DNA from: Candidatus Omnitrophota bacterium
GTDB taxonomy: Bacteria > Omnitrophota > Gorgyraeia > Gygaellales > Profunditerraquicolaceae
Reading direction: 5' to 3'
Length of the DNA stretch: 7,876 nucleotides
NCBI GenBank assembly: GCA_028716305.1
Contig: JAQUQA010000056.1
Span: 1 to 7,876 of the forward strand
The notes below the pieces were generated by a model. The model made no database searches. It saw only the letters and a program-made list of their open reading frames with translations, and was not told the origin of the DNA. Positions within the stretch are counted from its first letter, which is position 1. Every line of letters begins with the position of its first letter. Shown here in pieces: positions 1 through 5,801 of the stretch. Both the position numbers and the translations under genes were made by a program.

Positions 1-440
1 CCGAGGAGAATTCCGGTAAGCTTGTGGCGAAGATCCGGCAGTTGGCAAAAGAATTAGCCGAAAGAGAGACGCCTGAGTATGTAATTATTGACGGTCCGCC
101 GGGCATTGGCTTTCCGGTAATAGCTTCATTGTCCGGAATTGACTGCGCATTAATCGTGACTGAACCGACCCTTTCGGGATTGCATGATGCCGCGCGGGTT
201 ATAGGCGTGGCCGGGCATTTTAATATCCCGGTTAAATTGATAGTAAATAAGCACGACTTAAATCCCGCGATGACCGTCCGGATAGAAGAGTTCGCGCGGC
301 GATCCCGGGTAACACTGATCGGCAAAATCGCTTTTTCAGAGACAGTGGTCAAGGCGGTAGTAGAGGGTAAGACCGTTATCGATTATCCGCACTCTCCGGT
401 AGGCGATGAATTAAGAAGCATTTGGGAAAAGCTGAAATGA
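1..440 (+). CDS. MinD-superfamily P-loop ATPase, 5' part outside window
   Basis: This is the C-terminal half of a MinD/Mrp-like ATPase. The reading frame is open to the window edge, reading EENSGKLVAKIRQLAKELAE from base 3. The GTG at 24 is therefore an internal valine and not the start. Visible motifs are the Walker B/switch II region VIIDGPPGIG, the TEPTLSGLHD segment typical of the MinD family members that carry a ferredoxin insert, and the nucleotide-contact NKHDLNP. The C-terminal VEGKTVIDY is also typical. The Walker A loop and any 4Fe-4S insert would lie upstream and cannot be seen. By family knowledge such proteins bind ATP and are thought to help assemble or deliver Fe-S or other metal clusters, often next to NifX-like and MBL-fold genes. 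The following MBL gene starts 15 nt after the stop, which suggests co-transcription. Family assignment is firm, but the precise role is unknown. Confidence 0.9.
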   Translation, partial: EENSGKLVAKIRQLAKELAERETPEYVIIDGPPGIGFPVIASLSGIDCALIVTEPTLSGLHDAARVIGVAGHFNIPVKLIVNKHDLNPAMTVRIEEFARRSRVTLIGKIAFSETVVKAVVEGKTVIDYPHSPVGDELRSIWEKLK

Positions 441-455
441 TATTAGATTCTCGCC

Positions 456-1166
456 ATGCAGTTTAAAGTCATAGCTGTCGGTTCTACTAAATGGGAACGC
501 CTAATCCGCAGGTGGGGTGTTTCTTTTTTAGTGGGGGAAGACCTGCTTTTCGATACCTTTGGCGATGAAAAAGTCTTTCTGCGCAACATGCAGAGATTCC
601 ATGTCGGCCTGGACAGGATCAGGCATATTGTTTTATCCCATGACGATTGGGACCATATTTCAGGATTTTGGAGTATAATAGAAAGGTGCAGGGGCGCGTC
701 GGTTTATCTTGTACCAGACTTTAATCCGGAAATTAAAAAAAGAATCGCTGATTATGGAATTAAAATTATCCAGGTGGACGGGCCTATGCGGATCAAGGAG
801 GGCATATATTCAACCGGCCAGCTTCTCGGTAAGTCTGCGGGCAGAGTGGTGCCTGAACAGGCATTAGCGATACAATCACGGATGGGGTTGAGCGTGATAA
901 CAGGATGCGCGCATCCGGGGATAATCGAGATCATCCGGCAGGCGAGAGGTATTTGTCCGGGGAGTGTTTATCTTATCGCGGGGGGATTTCACTTAAAGGA
1001 TACTCCGATCAATCAGGTCAGAGAGGTTATTGACGGATTAAAACAGCTGCAGCCAAAACGGGTTTATTCCGGGCACTGTACGGGATACCGGGCAGAATGC
1101 CTCCTGCGCAAAGATTTTCCCGGAAATTATTTTAGCTTGAAACCAGGCTTAGTATTGGAGCTATAA
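456..1166 (+). CDS. MBL-fold metallohydrolase, dihydropterin-synthase-like family (COG1237-type)
   Basis: A 236-residue soluble metallo-beta-lactamase-fold protein with no signal peptide. It shows the family landmarks in order: WGVSFLVGEDLLFDT (20-34), metal motif SHDDWDH (61-67), GCAHPG (150-155), GGFH (176-179) and SGHCTG (205-210). These match the group that includes the archaeal 7,8-dihydropterin-6-methyl-4-(ribofuranosyl)aminobenzene phosphate synthase. In bacteria the substrate of these homologues is generally unknown. The HxHxDH motif carries Asp64 where the second His is usual, while His62, Asp66, His67, His153, His179 and His207 are present. The middle is somewhat short for the family. 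The ATG at 456 is the only reasonable start because in-frame stops lie at 438 and 444. No Shine-Dalgarno sequence is seen, so translation may be coupled to the upstream ATPase gene. Such MBL genes often sit beside MinD-like ATPases in anaerobes. Fold is certain, reaction is not. Confidence 0.87.
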   Translation: MQFKVIAVGSTKWERLIRRWGVSFLVGEDLLFDTFGDEKVFLRNMQRFHVGLDRIRHIVLSHDDWDHISGFWSIIERCRGASVYLVPDFNPEIKKRIADYGIKIIQVDGPMRIKEGIYSTGQLLGKSAGRVVPEQALAIQSRMGLSVITGCAHPGIIEIIRQARGICPGSVYLIAGGFHLKDTPINQVREVIDGLKQLQPKRVYSGHCTGYRAECLLRKDFPGNYFSLKPGLVLEL

Positions 1167-1168
1167 AA

Positions 1169-1174
1169 AAGGGG
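1169..1174 (+). promoter_or_regulatory. Ribosome binding site of the ferritin/VIT gene
   Basis: AAGGGG ends six bases before the ATG at 1181. It is one of only two clear Shine-Dalgarno sequences in the window and it fixes this start codon. Confidence 0.6.
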
Positions 1175-1180
1175 ATCGCG

Positions 1181-2068
1181 ATGAATGAAAAAGCGGCAGT
1201 GTTGACGGAAGAGTTGCGTAAGAAGATTTTATCCATGCAACGCAGCGAGATTACCGATCATATCGTTTATAAGAAGCTTTCCGGAATTATCAAAAACAAG
1301 AAGTATTCTCAGGTCCTGGATAGGATTTCACAGGAGGAACTGGTTCATTACGGTGTATTCAGGGAGGTAACCGGTAGTGAGGTGCCGCCGGACCGTTTAA
1401 AAATAGCAATTTACGTTTTTGTCGCCAGGCTTCTTGGGTTGAACTTTGGCTTGAGGTTAATGGAGGGGGCGGAGGGGATTGCCCAGGATGCCTATCTTGA
1501 GATAAAGGACGTGTCTTTAAAAGTGGAAGAAGTCATCAAGGACGAGAAAACGCATGAAAGCGAACTGATCAGTCTGATCGATGAAGAGCGGCTGAAATAT
1601 GCCAGTTCAATGGTCTTAGGGTTGAACGACGCGCTGGTAGAGTTAAGCGGCGCACTGGTAGGGTTTACGCTGGCATTACAGCAGACTAGGCTCGTTGGCA
1701 TAGTGGGTTTAATCACCGGTATCGCGGCTTCCATGTCCATGGCCGCGTCCGAATTCTTATCCACTAAACACGAGGAAACGGATAAAGACCCGCTTAAGGC
1801 GAGTATTTATACCGGGCTTGCCTATGTCGGAACGGTCGTTTTATTGGTTACCCCGTATTTTATATTCCGAAATATATTCTTCTGTTTGAGCCTGGTAATC
1901 GTGAATGCGATTTTATTGATCCTGGTCTTTACTTTTTACATATCCGTGGCCAAGGGGTTCAATTTTAAGAAAAGGTTTCTGGAGATGGCCGGGATCAGTT
2001 TAGGGATAGCGGCAATCAATTTTCTAATCGGGCTTTTGATAAGGAAGGTATTTGGGATAGAGGTTTAA
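1181..2068 (+). CDS. Ferritin-like/VIT1 (CCC1) fusion membrane protein, probable Fe/Mn transporter
   Basis: A 295-residue two-domain protein. Residues about 10-135 are helical and charged, with ferritin-like metal-site candidates: Glu23, Glu53-x-x-His56, Glu95 or Glu98, and Glu122-x-x-His125. Residues about 143-290 form a VIT1/CCC1 membrane domain with five predicted helices near 143-165, 171-190, 208-229, 232-255 and 266-287. It carries the family signatures GLNDALVELSGALVG and SMAASEFLS. By family knowledge, VIT1/CCC1 proteins move Fe2+ or Mn2+ out of the cytosol, and fusions with a ferritin-like domain (MbfA type) act as membrane-bound iron exporters under iron or peroxide stress. The cytosolic ferritin-like part probably captures or oxidises iron for the transporter. 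It lies 14 nt after the MBL gene, probably in the same operon. Its stop overlaps the stop of the convergent cyclase gene. Architecture is clear, and the substrate is inferred. Confidence 0.88.
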   Translation: MNEKAAVLTEELRKKILSMQRSEITDHIVYKKLSGIIKNKKYSQVLDRISQEELVHYGVFREVTGSEVPPDRLKIAIYVFVARLLGLNFGLRLMEGAEGIAQDAYLEIKDVSLKVEEVIKDEKTHESELISLIDEERLKYASSMVLGLNDALVELSGALVGFTLALQQTRLVGIVGLITGIAASMSMAASEFLSTKHEETDKDPLKASIYTGLAYVGTVVLLVTPYFIFRNIFFCLSLVIVNAILLILVFTFYISVAKGFNFKKRFLEMAGISLGIAAINFLIGLLIRKVFGIEV

Positions 2069-2859
2069 TCTTTGGCAATCAACTCTATCTGATACAGAAC
2101 AGGGCAGAGCTTTCCGGTAACAAAAAAATTGCCCGAATCCTGATCATAGGCAATGCCGTTTAAGCTTTTTCCTTCTCCGGCACAGGCCAATCCAGCAAGG
2201 TCTACCCATCTGTTTACTTTCCCGCTTTCCGGGTCTATAATAGCAATTTTATCACTACTCATAACATTCGCGTAGATATAGCCGTTGACGTACTCCAGTT
2301 CATTCAACCAGATCACCGGCCTGCCGCGGTCGCTGACCGTGATTTTTTTTAGTTGTTTGAACGTTTGGGGGTCCAGGAAATACAATGTGGCAGTTCCATC
2401 GCTCATAATCAGCTCTTTGCCGTCAGTAGTAATTCCCCAGCCTTCGGTAGGGTAGCGGAAGGTCTTACGTTGCCGGAAGGTCTCCAGGTCATAGACAAAT
2501 CCCAGTTGAGCGCGCCAGGTTAACTGGATGATCGAGTCTTTATATATAGTAATGCCTTCTCCGAATAATTTCGGATCCAGTGCCAGGCTTTTAATGACTT
2601 TTCCGCTTTTTAACTCGACTTTACGCAGGGTCGAACGGCCCTCGATCCCTGTTCCTTCGTAGAGATAACCGTTTCTAAACTCCAGGCCCTGGGTGGAGGC
2701 TTGCGGATCGTGCGGATAGGTGTTGATAATCCTATAACCGTAGATTTTTGAATACGGCGCACTTGCGGATGTCTGCGTATCCGCGGTTTGGGCGTTTGCC
2801 GGAAGGGCGTTTGTGGATAGCGCGAACAGTATCAATAAGATAACCGCGGAAATTTTCAT
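2065..2859 (-). CDS. Exported glutaminyl-peptide cyclotransferase (plant-type, beta-propeller)
   Basis: A 264-residue protein with an N-terminal signal peptide: Lys2, a hydrophobic stretch about 4-14, and a likely Ala-Asn-Ala cleavage site at 21-23. The mature part matches the glutamine cyclotransferase family (papaya type, five-bladed propeller), which turns N-terminal Gln into pyroglutamate with release of ammonia. Family landmarks are PHDPQASTQGLEF (49-61), YLYEGTG (65-71, with Glu68 the likely counterpart of the papaya catalytic Glu), QLTWR (112-116), EGWGITTDG (139-147), LNELEYVNG (185-193), LNGIAYD (233-239) and TGK-x-x-P-x-LY (248-256). Blade repeats such as LDP/IDP and ELKSGKV are visible. 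Length is normal for the bacterial family. There is no Shine-Dalgarno sequence before the ATG, and a promoter -10 box lies only six bases upstream, so the mRNA may be leaderless. Its physiological substrate is unknown. It is divergent from the hyf-like operon and convergent with the VIT gene. Confidence 0.93.
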   Translation of the reverse strand: MKISAVILLILFALSTNALPANAQTADTQTSASAPYSKIYGYRIINTYPHDPQASTQGLEFRNGYLYEGTGIEGRSTLRKVELKSGKVIKSLALDPKLFGEGITIYKDSIIQLTWRAQLGFVYDLETFRQRKTFRYPTEGWGITTDGKELIMSDGTATLYFLDPQTFKQLKKITVSDRGRPVIWLNELEYVNGYIYANVMSSDKIAIIDPESGKVNRWVDLAGLACAGEGKSLNGIAYDQDSGNFFVTGKLCPVLYQIELIAKD

Positions 2860-2865
2860 CGTTTG

Positions 2866-2894
2866 ATTTTAAACTAAAAAAGCGGGACGGTCAA
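2866..2894 (-). promoter_or_regulatory. Candidate promoter of the glutaminyl cyclase gene, possibly leaderless
   Basis: Read on the minus strand, TTGACC (2894-2889) is followed after 17 bp by TAAAAT (2871-2866). Each box matches five of six sigma-70 consensus bases. A start about seven bases after the -10 box would fall at or next to the ATG at 2859, which agrees with the lack of a Shine-Dalgarno sequence. This is a pattern match only, and the region is AT-rich, so chance is possible. Confidence 0.45.
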
Positions 2895-2922
2895 GGGAGA
2901 ACCATATAATTTTTCCGGGACA

Positions 2923-2940
2923 ATTTTTGTTGACAAAAAT
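2923..2940. promoter_or_regulatory. 18-bp palindrome, candidate operator
   Basis: ATTTTTGT-TG-ACAAAAAT is a perfect 8-bp inverted repeat around a two-base centre. Its right half contains most of the -35 box (2930-2935) of the rightward promoter, the position expected of a repressor site. The core TTGT-N2-ACAA does not let me name a regulator. The arms are mostly A and T, which lowers the significance. Confidence 0.4.
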
Positions 2941-2957
2941 CGGGAAAGAAGTATAAT
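2930..2957 (+). promoter_or_regulatory. Consensus sigma-70 promoter of the hyf-like operon
   Basis: TTGACA (2930-2935) and TATAAT (2952-2957) are both perfect consensus hexamers with a 16-bp spacer. The predicted transcription start is near 2963-2966, giving a leader of roughly 75 nt before the ATG at 3040. No other promoter is evident before the four subunit genes, so this one probably drives them all. Confidence 0.75.
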
Positions 2958-3000
2958 TTAGCATCACAATTTTTGCAATAACTCAAGTTAAAAAAACCAT

Positions 3001-3030
3001 AATGGTGGCTGCTGTTTTGTGGCCACCATT
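3001..3030 (+). promoter_or_regulatory. Leader hairpin with T-run, possible attenuator or start-site occluder
   Basis: AATGGTGGC (3001-3009) pairs perfectly with GCCACCATT (3022-3030) around a 12-nt loop. Five T residues (3029-3033) close and follow the stem, so it looks like a weak intrinsic terminator placed in the leader. The alternative GTG start (3019) and its GGTGG sequence lie inside the structure. An ACCAT copy just upstream (2996-3000) could compete for pairing with ATGGT (3002-3006). Function is inferred. Confidence 0.45.
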
Positions 3031-3040
3031 TTTCCATTGA
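3002..3040 (+). other. Possible 12-codon leader ORF overlapping the hyfB start
   Basis: ATG at 3002 opens a short frame reading MVAAVLWPPFFH. Its TGA (3038-3040) overlaps the hyfB ATG (3040-3042) as TGATG, the arrangement typical of translational coupling. There is no Shine-Dalgarno sequence before it and its start lies in the hairpin stem, so it may be chance. Confidence 0.2.
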
Positions 3041-4875
3041 TGAATATTTTTGACGGCCAATCATACTTTTCATTCGACGCGCTTTCCTTATTTTTTCTTT
3101 TTGTTATCTTCGTAATCTCTCTGCCTTCAGCCGTATATTCCTTTGGTTATCTTAAAGGGGAATATTCTTCCGCTAAAATCAAGCTTTCCTGGGTATTGCT
3201 CGCCTTATTTATCTTATCTATGGCCCTGGTAGTAACCGTCAGCGACGCGTTAATTTTCCTGGTAGCCTGGGAGATCATGTCACTGGTTTCCTATTTTCTG
3301 GTAGTCTTTGACACCACGCAGGAAAAATCGGTCCAAGCCGGGACAATTTATATCGTCATGACGCACATCGGGACCGCTTTTTTGATCGCCGGGTTCCTCC
3401 TTATGCATAAATACGCGCATGGATTCGGTTTCGCGGCCATAAAGAATGCCTCCGCGTTGATGCCGGCAGCTGTCCGCAATATTACTTTTTTGTTGCTTTT
3501 GATAGGGTTCGGCACAAAAGCTGGCATAGTGCCTCTGCATATTTGGCTGCCTTATGCCCATCCGCAGGCCCCCAGCCACATCTCGAGTATTATGTCAGGG
3601 GTAATGATCAAAACCGCGATCTACGGGATCATCCGTTTTGTGATCTATATACTGGGAGTGGATTCTTTCTGGTGGGCAGCGCTGATCCTGATCTTAGCGG
3701 TAATCTCCTGCCTGGTCGGAGTAATTTACGCGCTGATGGAGCACGATCTAAAGAGATTGCTTGCCTATCACAGCGTGGAAAATATAGGGATCATTTTGCT
3801 GGGTGTGGGACTGGCGATGTTGTTTCTGGCCGCGCAGATGCCGTTTTTGGCGGTTTTTTCCCTGATCGCCGGGTTATATCACTTGGTAAATCACGCGATT
3901 TTTAAAGGGCTTTTGTTTTTATGCGCCGGCAGCGTATATAAGGCCACTCATACCCGCGATATTGAAAAATTGGGGGGCCTGATCAAAAAAATGCCGCAGA
4001 CCTCGGTTTACTTTTTATTCGGGGCAATGGCGATTTCCGCCTTACCTCCTTTAAACGGCTTTGTCAGCGAGTGGTTGACTTTGCAGGCATTCTTTTTAGG
4101 CGCCTTTAGTTTTTCGGGAGGGGCCAAGCTTTTGCTGGGGATCTGCGCGGCGATGCTGGCTCTGACCAGTGGATTGGCAGCCGCCTGTTTTGTTAAGGCC
4201 TTCGGGATAACCTTTCTGGCGCAGCCAAGAAGCCGTCACGCCGAAGAGGCAAAAGAAGTCCCCTTGTCGATGAAAGCAGGGATGTTTTTTTTGTCGGCAC
4301 TCACTGTTATTTTTGGTTTGGCCTCGGTGCCGATTGTAAAATTGTTGTCAAAAGTTTCCGGGGCGGCAACCGGGATCAGTGTTTCCGGGATGCGGTTTTC
4401 TTTGAATAATTTTATCTTAAGCCCGCAGATAGCCAAAAGCAATTGCCTTTCCGCGTTTTGGCTGGGGGCGATCTTAATCGCCCTGGGAACAACGGGTTTT
4501 ATCGTTTACTACTCTTTGCGCAGGAAAAGGCCGGTAATTTACCAGACCTGGGACTGCGGTTATTACAAGATAAACGCGCGTAATGAATATACCGCGACCG
4601 CTTTTTCAAAACCATTCAGAATCGCTTTTAGCTTTTTTCTCTTGCCTTACCGCAAAACGCAAAAAATCAGGGAATCATTTTATCACGTTAAGTCATTTGC
4701 CTATGAGACGCATACTACCCCGGTGTTTAAAAAGTATATTTATGATCCCGTGCTGGCCCTGGTTTTTAAGTCGGCTAAATCCATGAGGAGGATCCAGCCG
4801 GGAAGTATCCATTTGTATTTAGCATATATCTTTGCTACGGTTTTACTGCTGATCATCTTTATGCATAAATTTTAA
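3040..4875 (+). CDS. hyfB: Hydrogenase-4/formate hydrogenlyase membrane subunit B (antiporter-like), short N-terminus
   Basis: A 611-residue NuoL/HyfB-type polytopic membrane protein, part of the ion-translocating arm of a complex I-like enzyme. Conserved features, numbered from this ATG, are WEIMSLVSYFLV with Glu78, GFGTKAGIVPLHIWLPYAHP with Lys160 and His167, HDLKRLLAYHSVENIG with Lys238, and YHLVNHAIFKGLLFLCAG with His281 and Lys289. These charged residues form the proton or sodium path in the family. PRSRHAEEAKEVP and the C-terminal HLYLAYIF segment favour HyfB/HycC over NuoL. Compared with E. coli HyfB (about 670 residues) and with HyfF in this operon, about 50-60 N-terminal residues, equal to two helices, are missing. 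An alternative GTG start at 3019 adds only seven residues, and an in-frame stop at 2989 rules out more. Start choice is uncertain: neither has a strong ribosome binding site. It is the first gene of the operon, and hyfC follows after four bases. Confidence 0.9.
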   Translation: MNIFDGQSYFSFDALSLFFLFVIFVISLPSAVYSFGYLKGEYSSAKIKLSWVLLALFILSMALVVTVSDALIFLVAWEIMSLVSYFLVVFDTTQEKSVQAGTIYIVMTHIGTAFLIAGFLLMHKYAHGFGFAAIKNASALMPAAVRNITFLLLLIGFGTKAGIVPLHIWLPYAHPQAPSHISSIMSGVMIKTAIYGIIRFVIYILGVDSFWWAALILILAVISCLVGVIYALMEHDLKRLLAYHSVENIGIILLGVGLAMLFLAAQMPFLAVFSLIAGLYHLVNHAIFKGLLFLCAGSVYKATHTRDIEKLGGLIKKMPQTSVYFLFGAMAISALPPLNGFVSEWLTLQAFFLGAFSFSGGAKLLLGICAAMLALTSGLAAACFVKAFGITFLAQPRSRHAEEAKEVPLSMKAGMFFLSALTVIFGLASVPIVKLLSKVSGAATGISVSGMRFSLNNFILSPQIAKSNCLSAFWLGAILIALGTTGFIVYYSLRRKRPVIYQTWDCGYYKINARNEYTATAFSKPFRIAFSFFLLPYRKTQKIRESFYHVKSFAYETHTTPVFKKYIYDPVLALVFKSAKSMRRIQPGSIHLYLAYIFATVLLLIIFMHKF

Positions 4876-4879
4876 GACC

Positions 4880-5800
4880 ATGAAAATACTATTGATCTGT
4901 CTGCAATTACTGCTGTTTATCGCAATCGCTCCGTTTTTAAGCGGACTGATCACCAAGATAAAAAATAATATCAGGATGCGTAAGGGGCAATCCATCCTGC
5001 AGCCGTATTACAATTTAGGCAAGTTATTCTTTAAAGAGGAGGTAGTTTCCCGGACCGCTTCCTGGATATTCCGGGCTGCTCCTTTTGTTGTCCTTGGTTC
5101 GGTTTTGACCGCGGCATTGATGATCCCGGTATTCATATTTTCCAGCCCATTGCATAAGGCGGGAGATTTTTTGGCGCTGGTATTCATTCTGGCTTTGGGC
5201 CGGTTCTTTCTGGCCCTGGCGGCACTGGATACGGGGAGTTCTTTTGGCGGGATGGGGGCTTCCCGGGAGATGTTTATCTCCAGCCTTGTCGAGCCGGCAC
5301 TTTGCCTGGTGGTATTTTCTTTGTCCCTGCAATACGGATCGACCGACCTTTCTCTGCCTGGAGCAAATTACGGCCTGAGCGTTTCTTCCCTGGCTGCCGC
5401 GGTTACCCTGTTTCTTATCGCGCTCGCGGAGACTTCGCGCATCCCGGTTGATAACCAGGAGACGCATCTTGAATTGACCATGGTACATGAGGCGATGGTC
5501 CTGGAGTATTCAGGCAGGTCGCTTGCCTTCATGGAGCTGGCCGCCCAGATTAAGCAAATGGTGATGTTTTTTTTGATCGCGCAGGTCGTTTTTCCCGCCG
5601 CTTGGCCGGGGCTCGGGAACCTTTGGCAATTCATTATTTGGATATTATGGTATCCCGCCAGGATAATTATTATCGCCGGCTTAGTGGCTTTTGTGGAAGT
5701 CTCAGTGGCTAAAATGCGTTTATTCAGGGTGGCGGATTTCCTGGGATTTGCTTTTGTTCTCGGGATAATTTCCGTCATCTGCGCTATTCTTGGGGTTTAA
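4880..5800 (+). CDS. hyfC: Hydrogenase-4 subunit C, NuoH-like membrane anchor
   Basis: A 306-residue protein of the complex I subunit 1/HyfC/HycD family, with about eight membrane helices. It joins the membrane arm to the catalytic subunits, and in complex I the related subunit forms part of the quinone channel. Signature regions are RKGQSILQPYYNLGKLFFKE (34-53), the LGRFFLALAALDTGSSFGGM run (106-125) with ASRE (127-130), and the cytosolic loop RIPVDNQETHLELTMVHEAM (187-206) with LEYSGR (208-213). Glu194, Glu198, Glu204 and Glu209 are the conserved acidic residues of that loop. The ETHLELTMVHEA form is typical of group 4 hydrogenases and related complexes outside the enterics. Length is normal. 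The ATG comes four bases after the hyfB stop with no clear Shine-Dalgarno sequence, so translation is probably coupled. Its stop is one base before the hyfE start. Confidence 0.93.
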   Translation: MKILLICLQLLLFIAIAPFLSGLITKIKNNIRMRKGQSILQPYYNLGKLFFKEEVVSRTASWIFRAAPFVVLGSVLTAALMIPVFIFSSPLHKAGDFLALVFILALGRFFLALAALDTGSSFGGMGASREMFISSLVEPALCLVVFSLSLQYGSTDLSLPGANYGLSVSSLAAAVTLFLIALAETSRIPVDNQETHLELTMVHEAMVLEYSGRSLAFMELAAQIKQMVMFFLIAQVVFPAAWPGLGNLWQFIIWILWYPARIIIIAGLVAFVEVSVAKMRLFRVADFLGFAFVLGIISVICAILGV

Positions 5801-5801
5801 G

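Noticed and set aside
24..440. GTG at 24 as the start of the ATPase gene
   Set aside because: The conserved family sequence continues upstream in frame to the window edge, and the nucleotide-binding loop is missing, so the gene starts outside the window.
2056..2089. Inverted repeat GATAGAG/CTCTATC spanning the convergent stop codons, as a bidirectional terminator
   Set aside because: Only seven pairs with a 20-nt loop and no T-run on either strand, and both arms are coding. It may still slow transcription but does not meet terminator criteria.
3543..3905. Open frame of 120 codons on the plus strand inside hyfB
   Set aside because: It overlaps the conserved core of hyfB in another frame, has no own ribosome binding site and no recognisable domain.
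5024..5778. Two long antisense open frames (5024-5488 and 5368-5778) opposite hyfC
   Set aside because: Their products are low-complexity, rich in Arg/Gln or Thr/Ala, resemble no family, and lie fully over a well-conserved gene, so they are reading-frame shadows.
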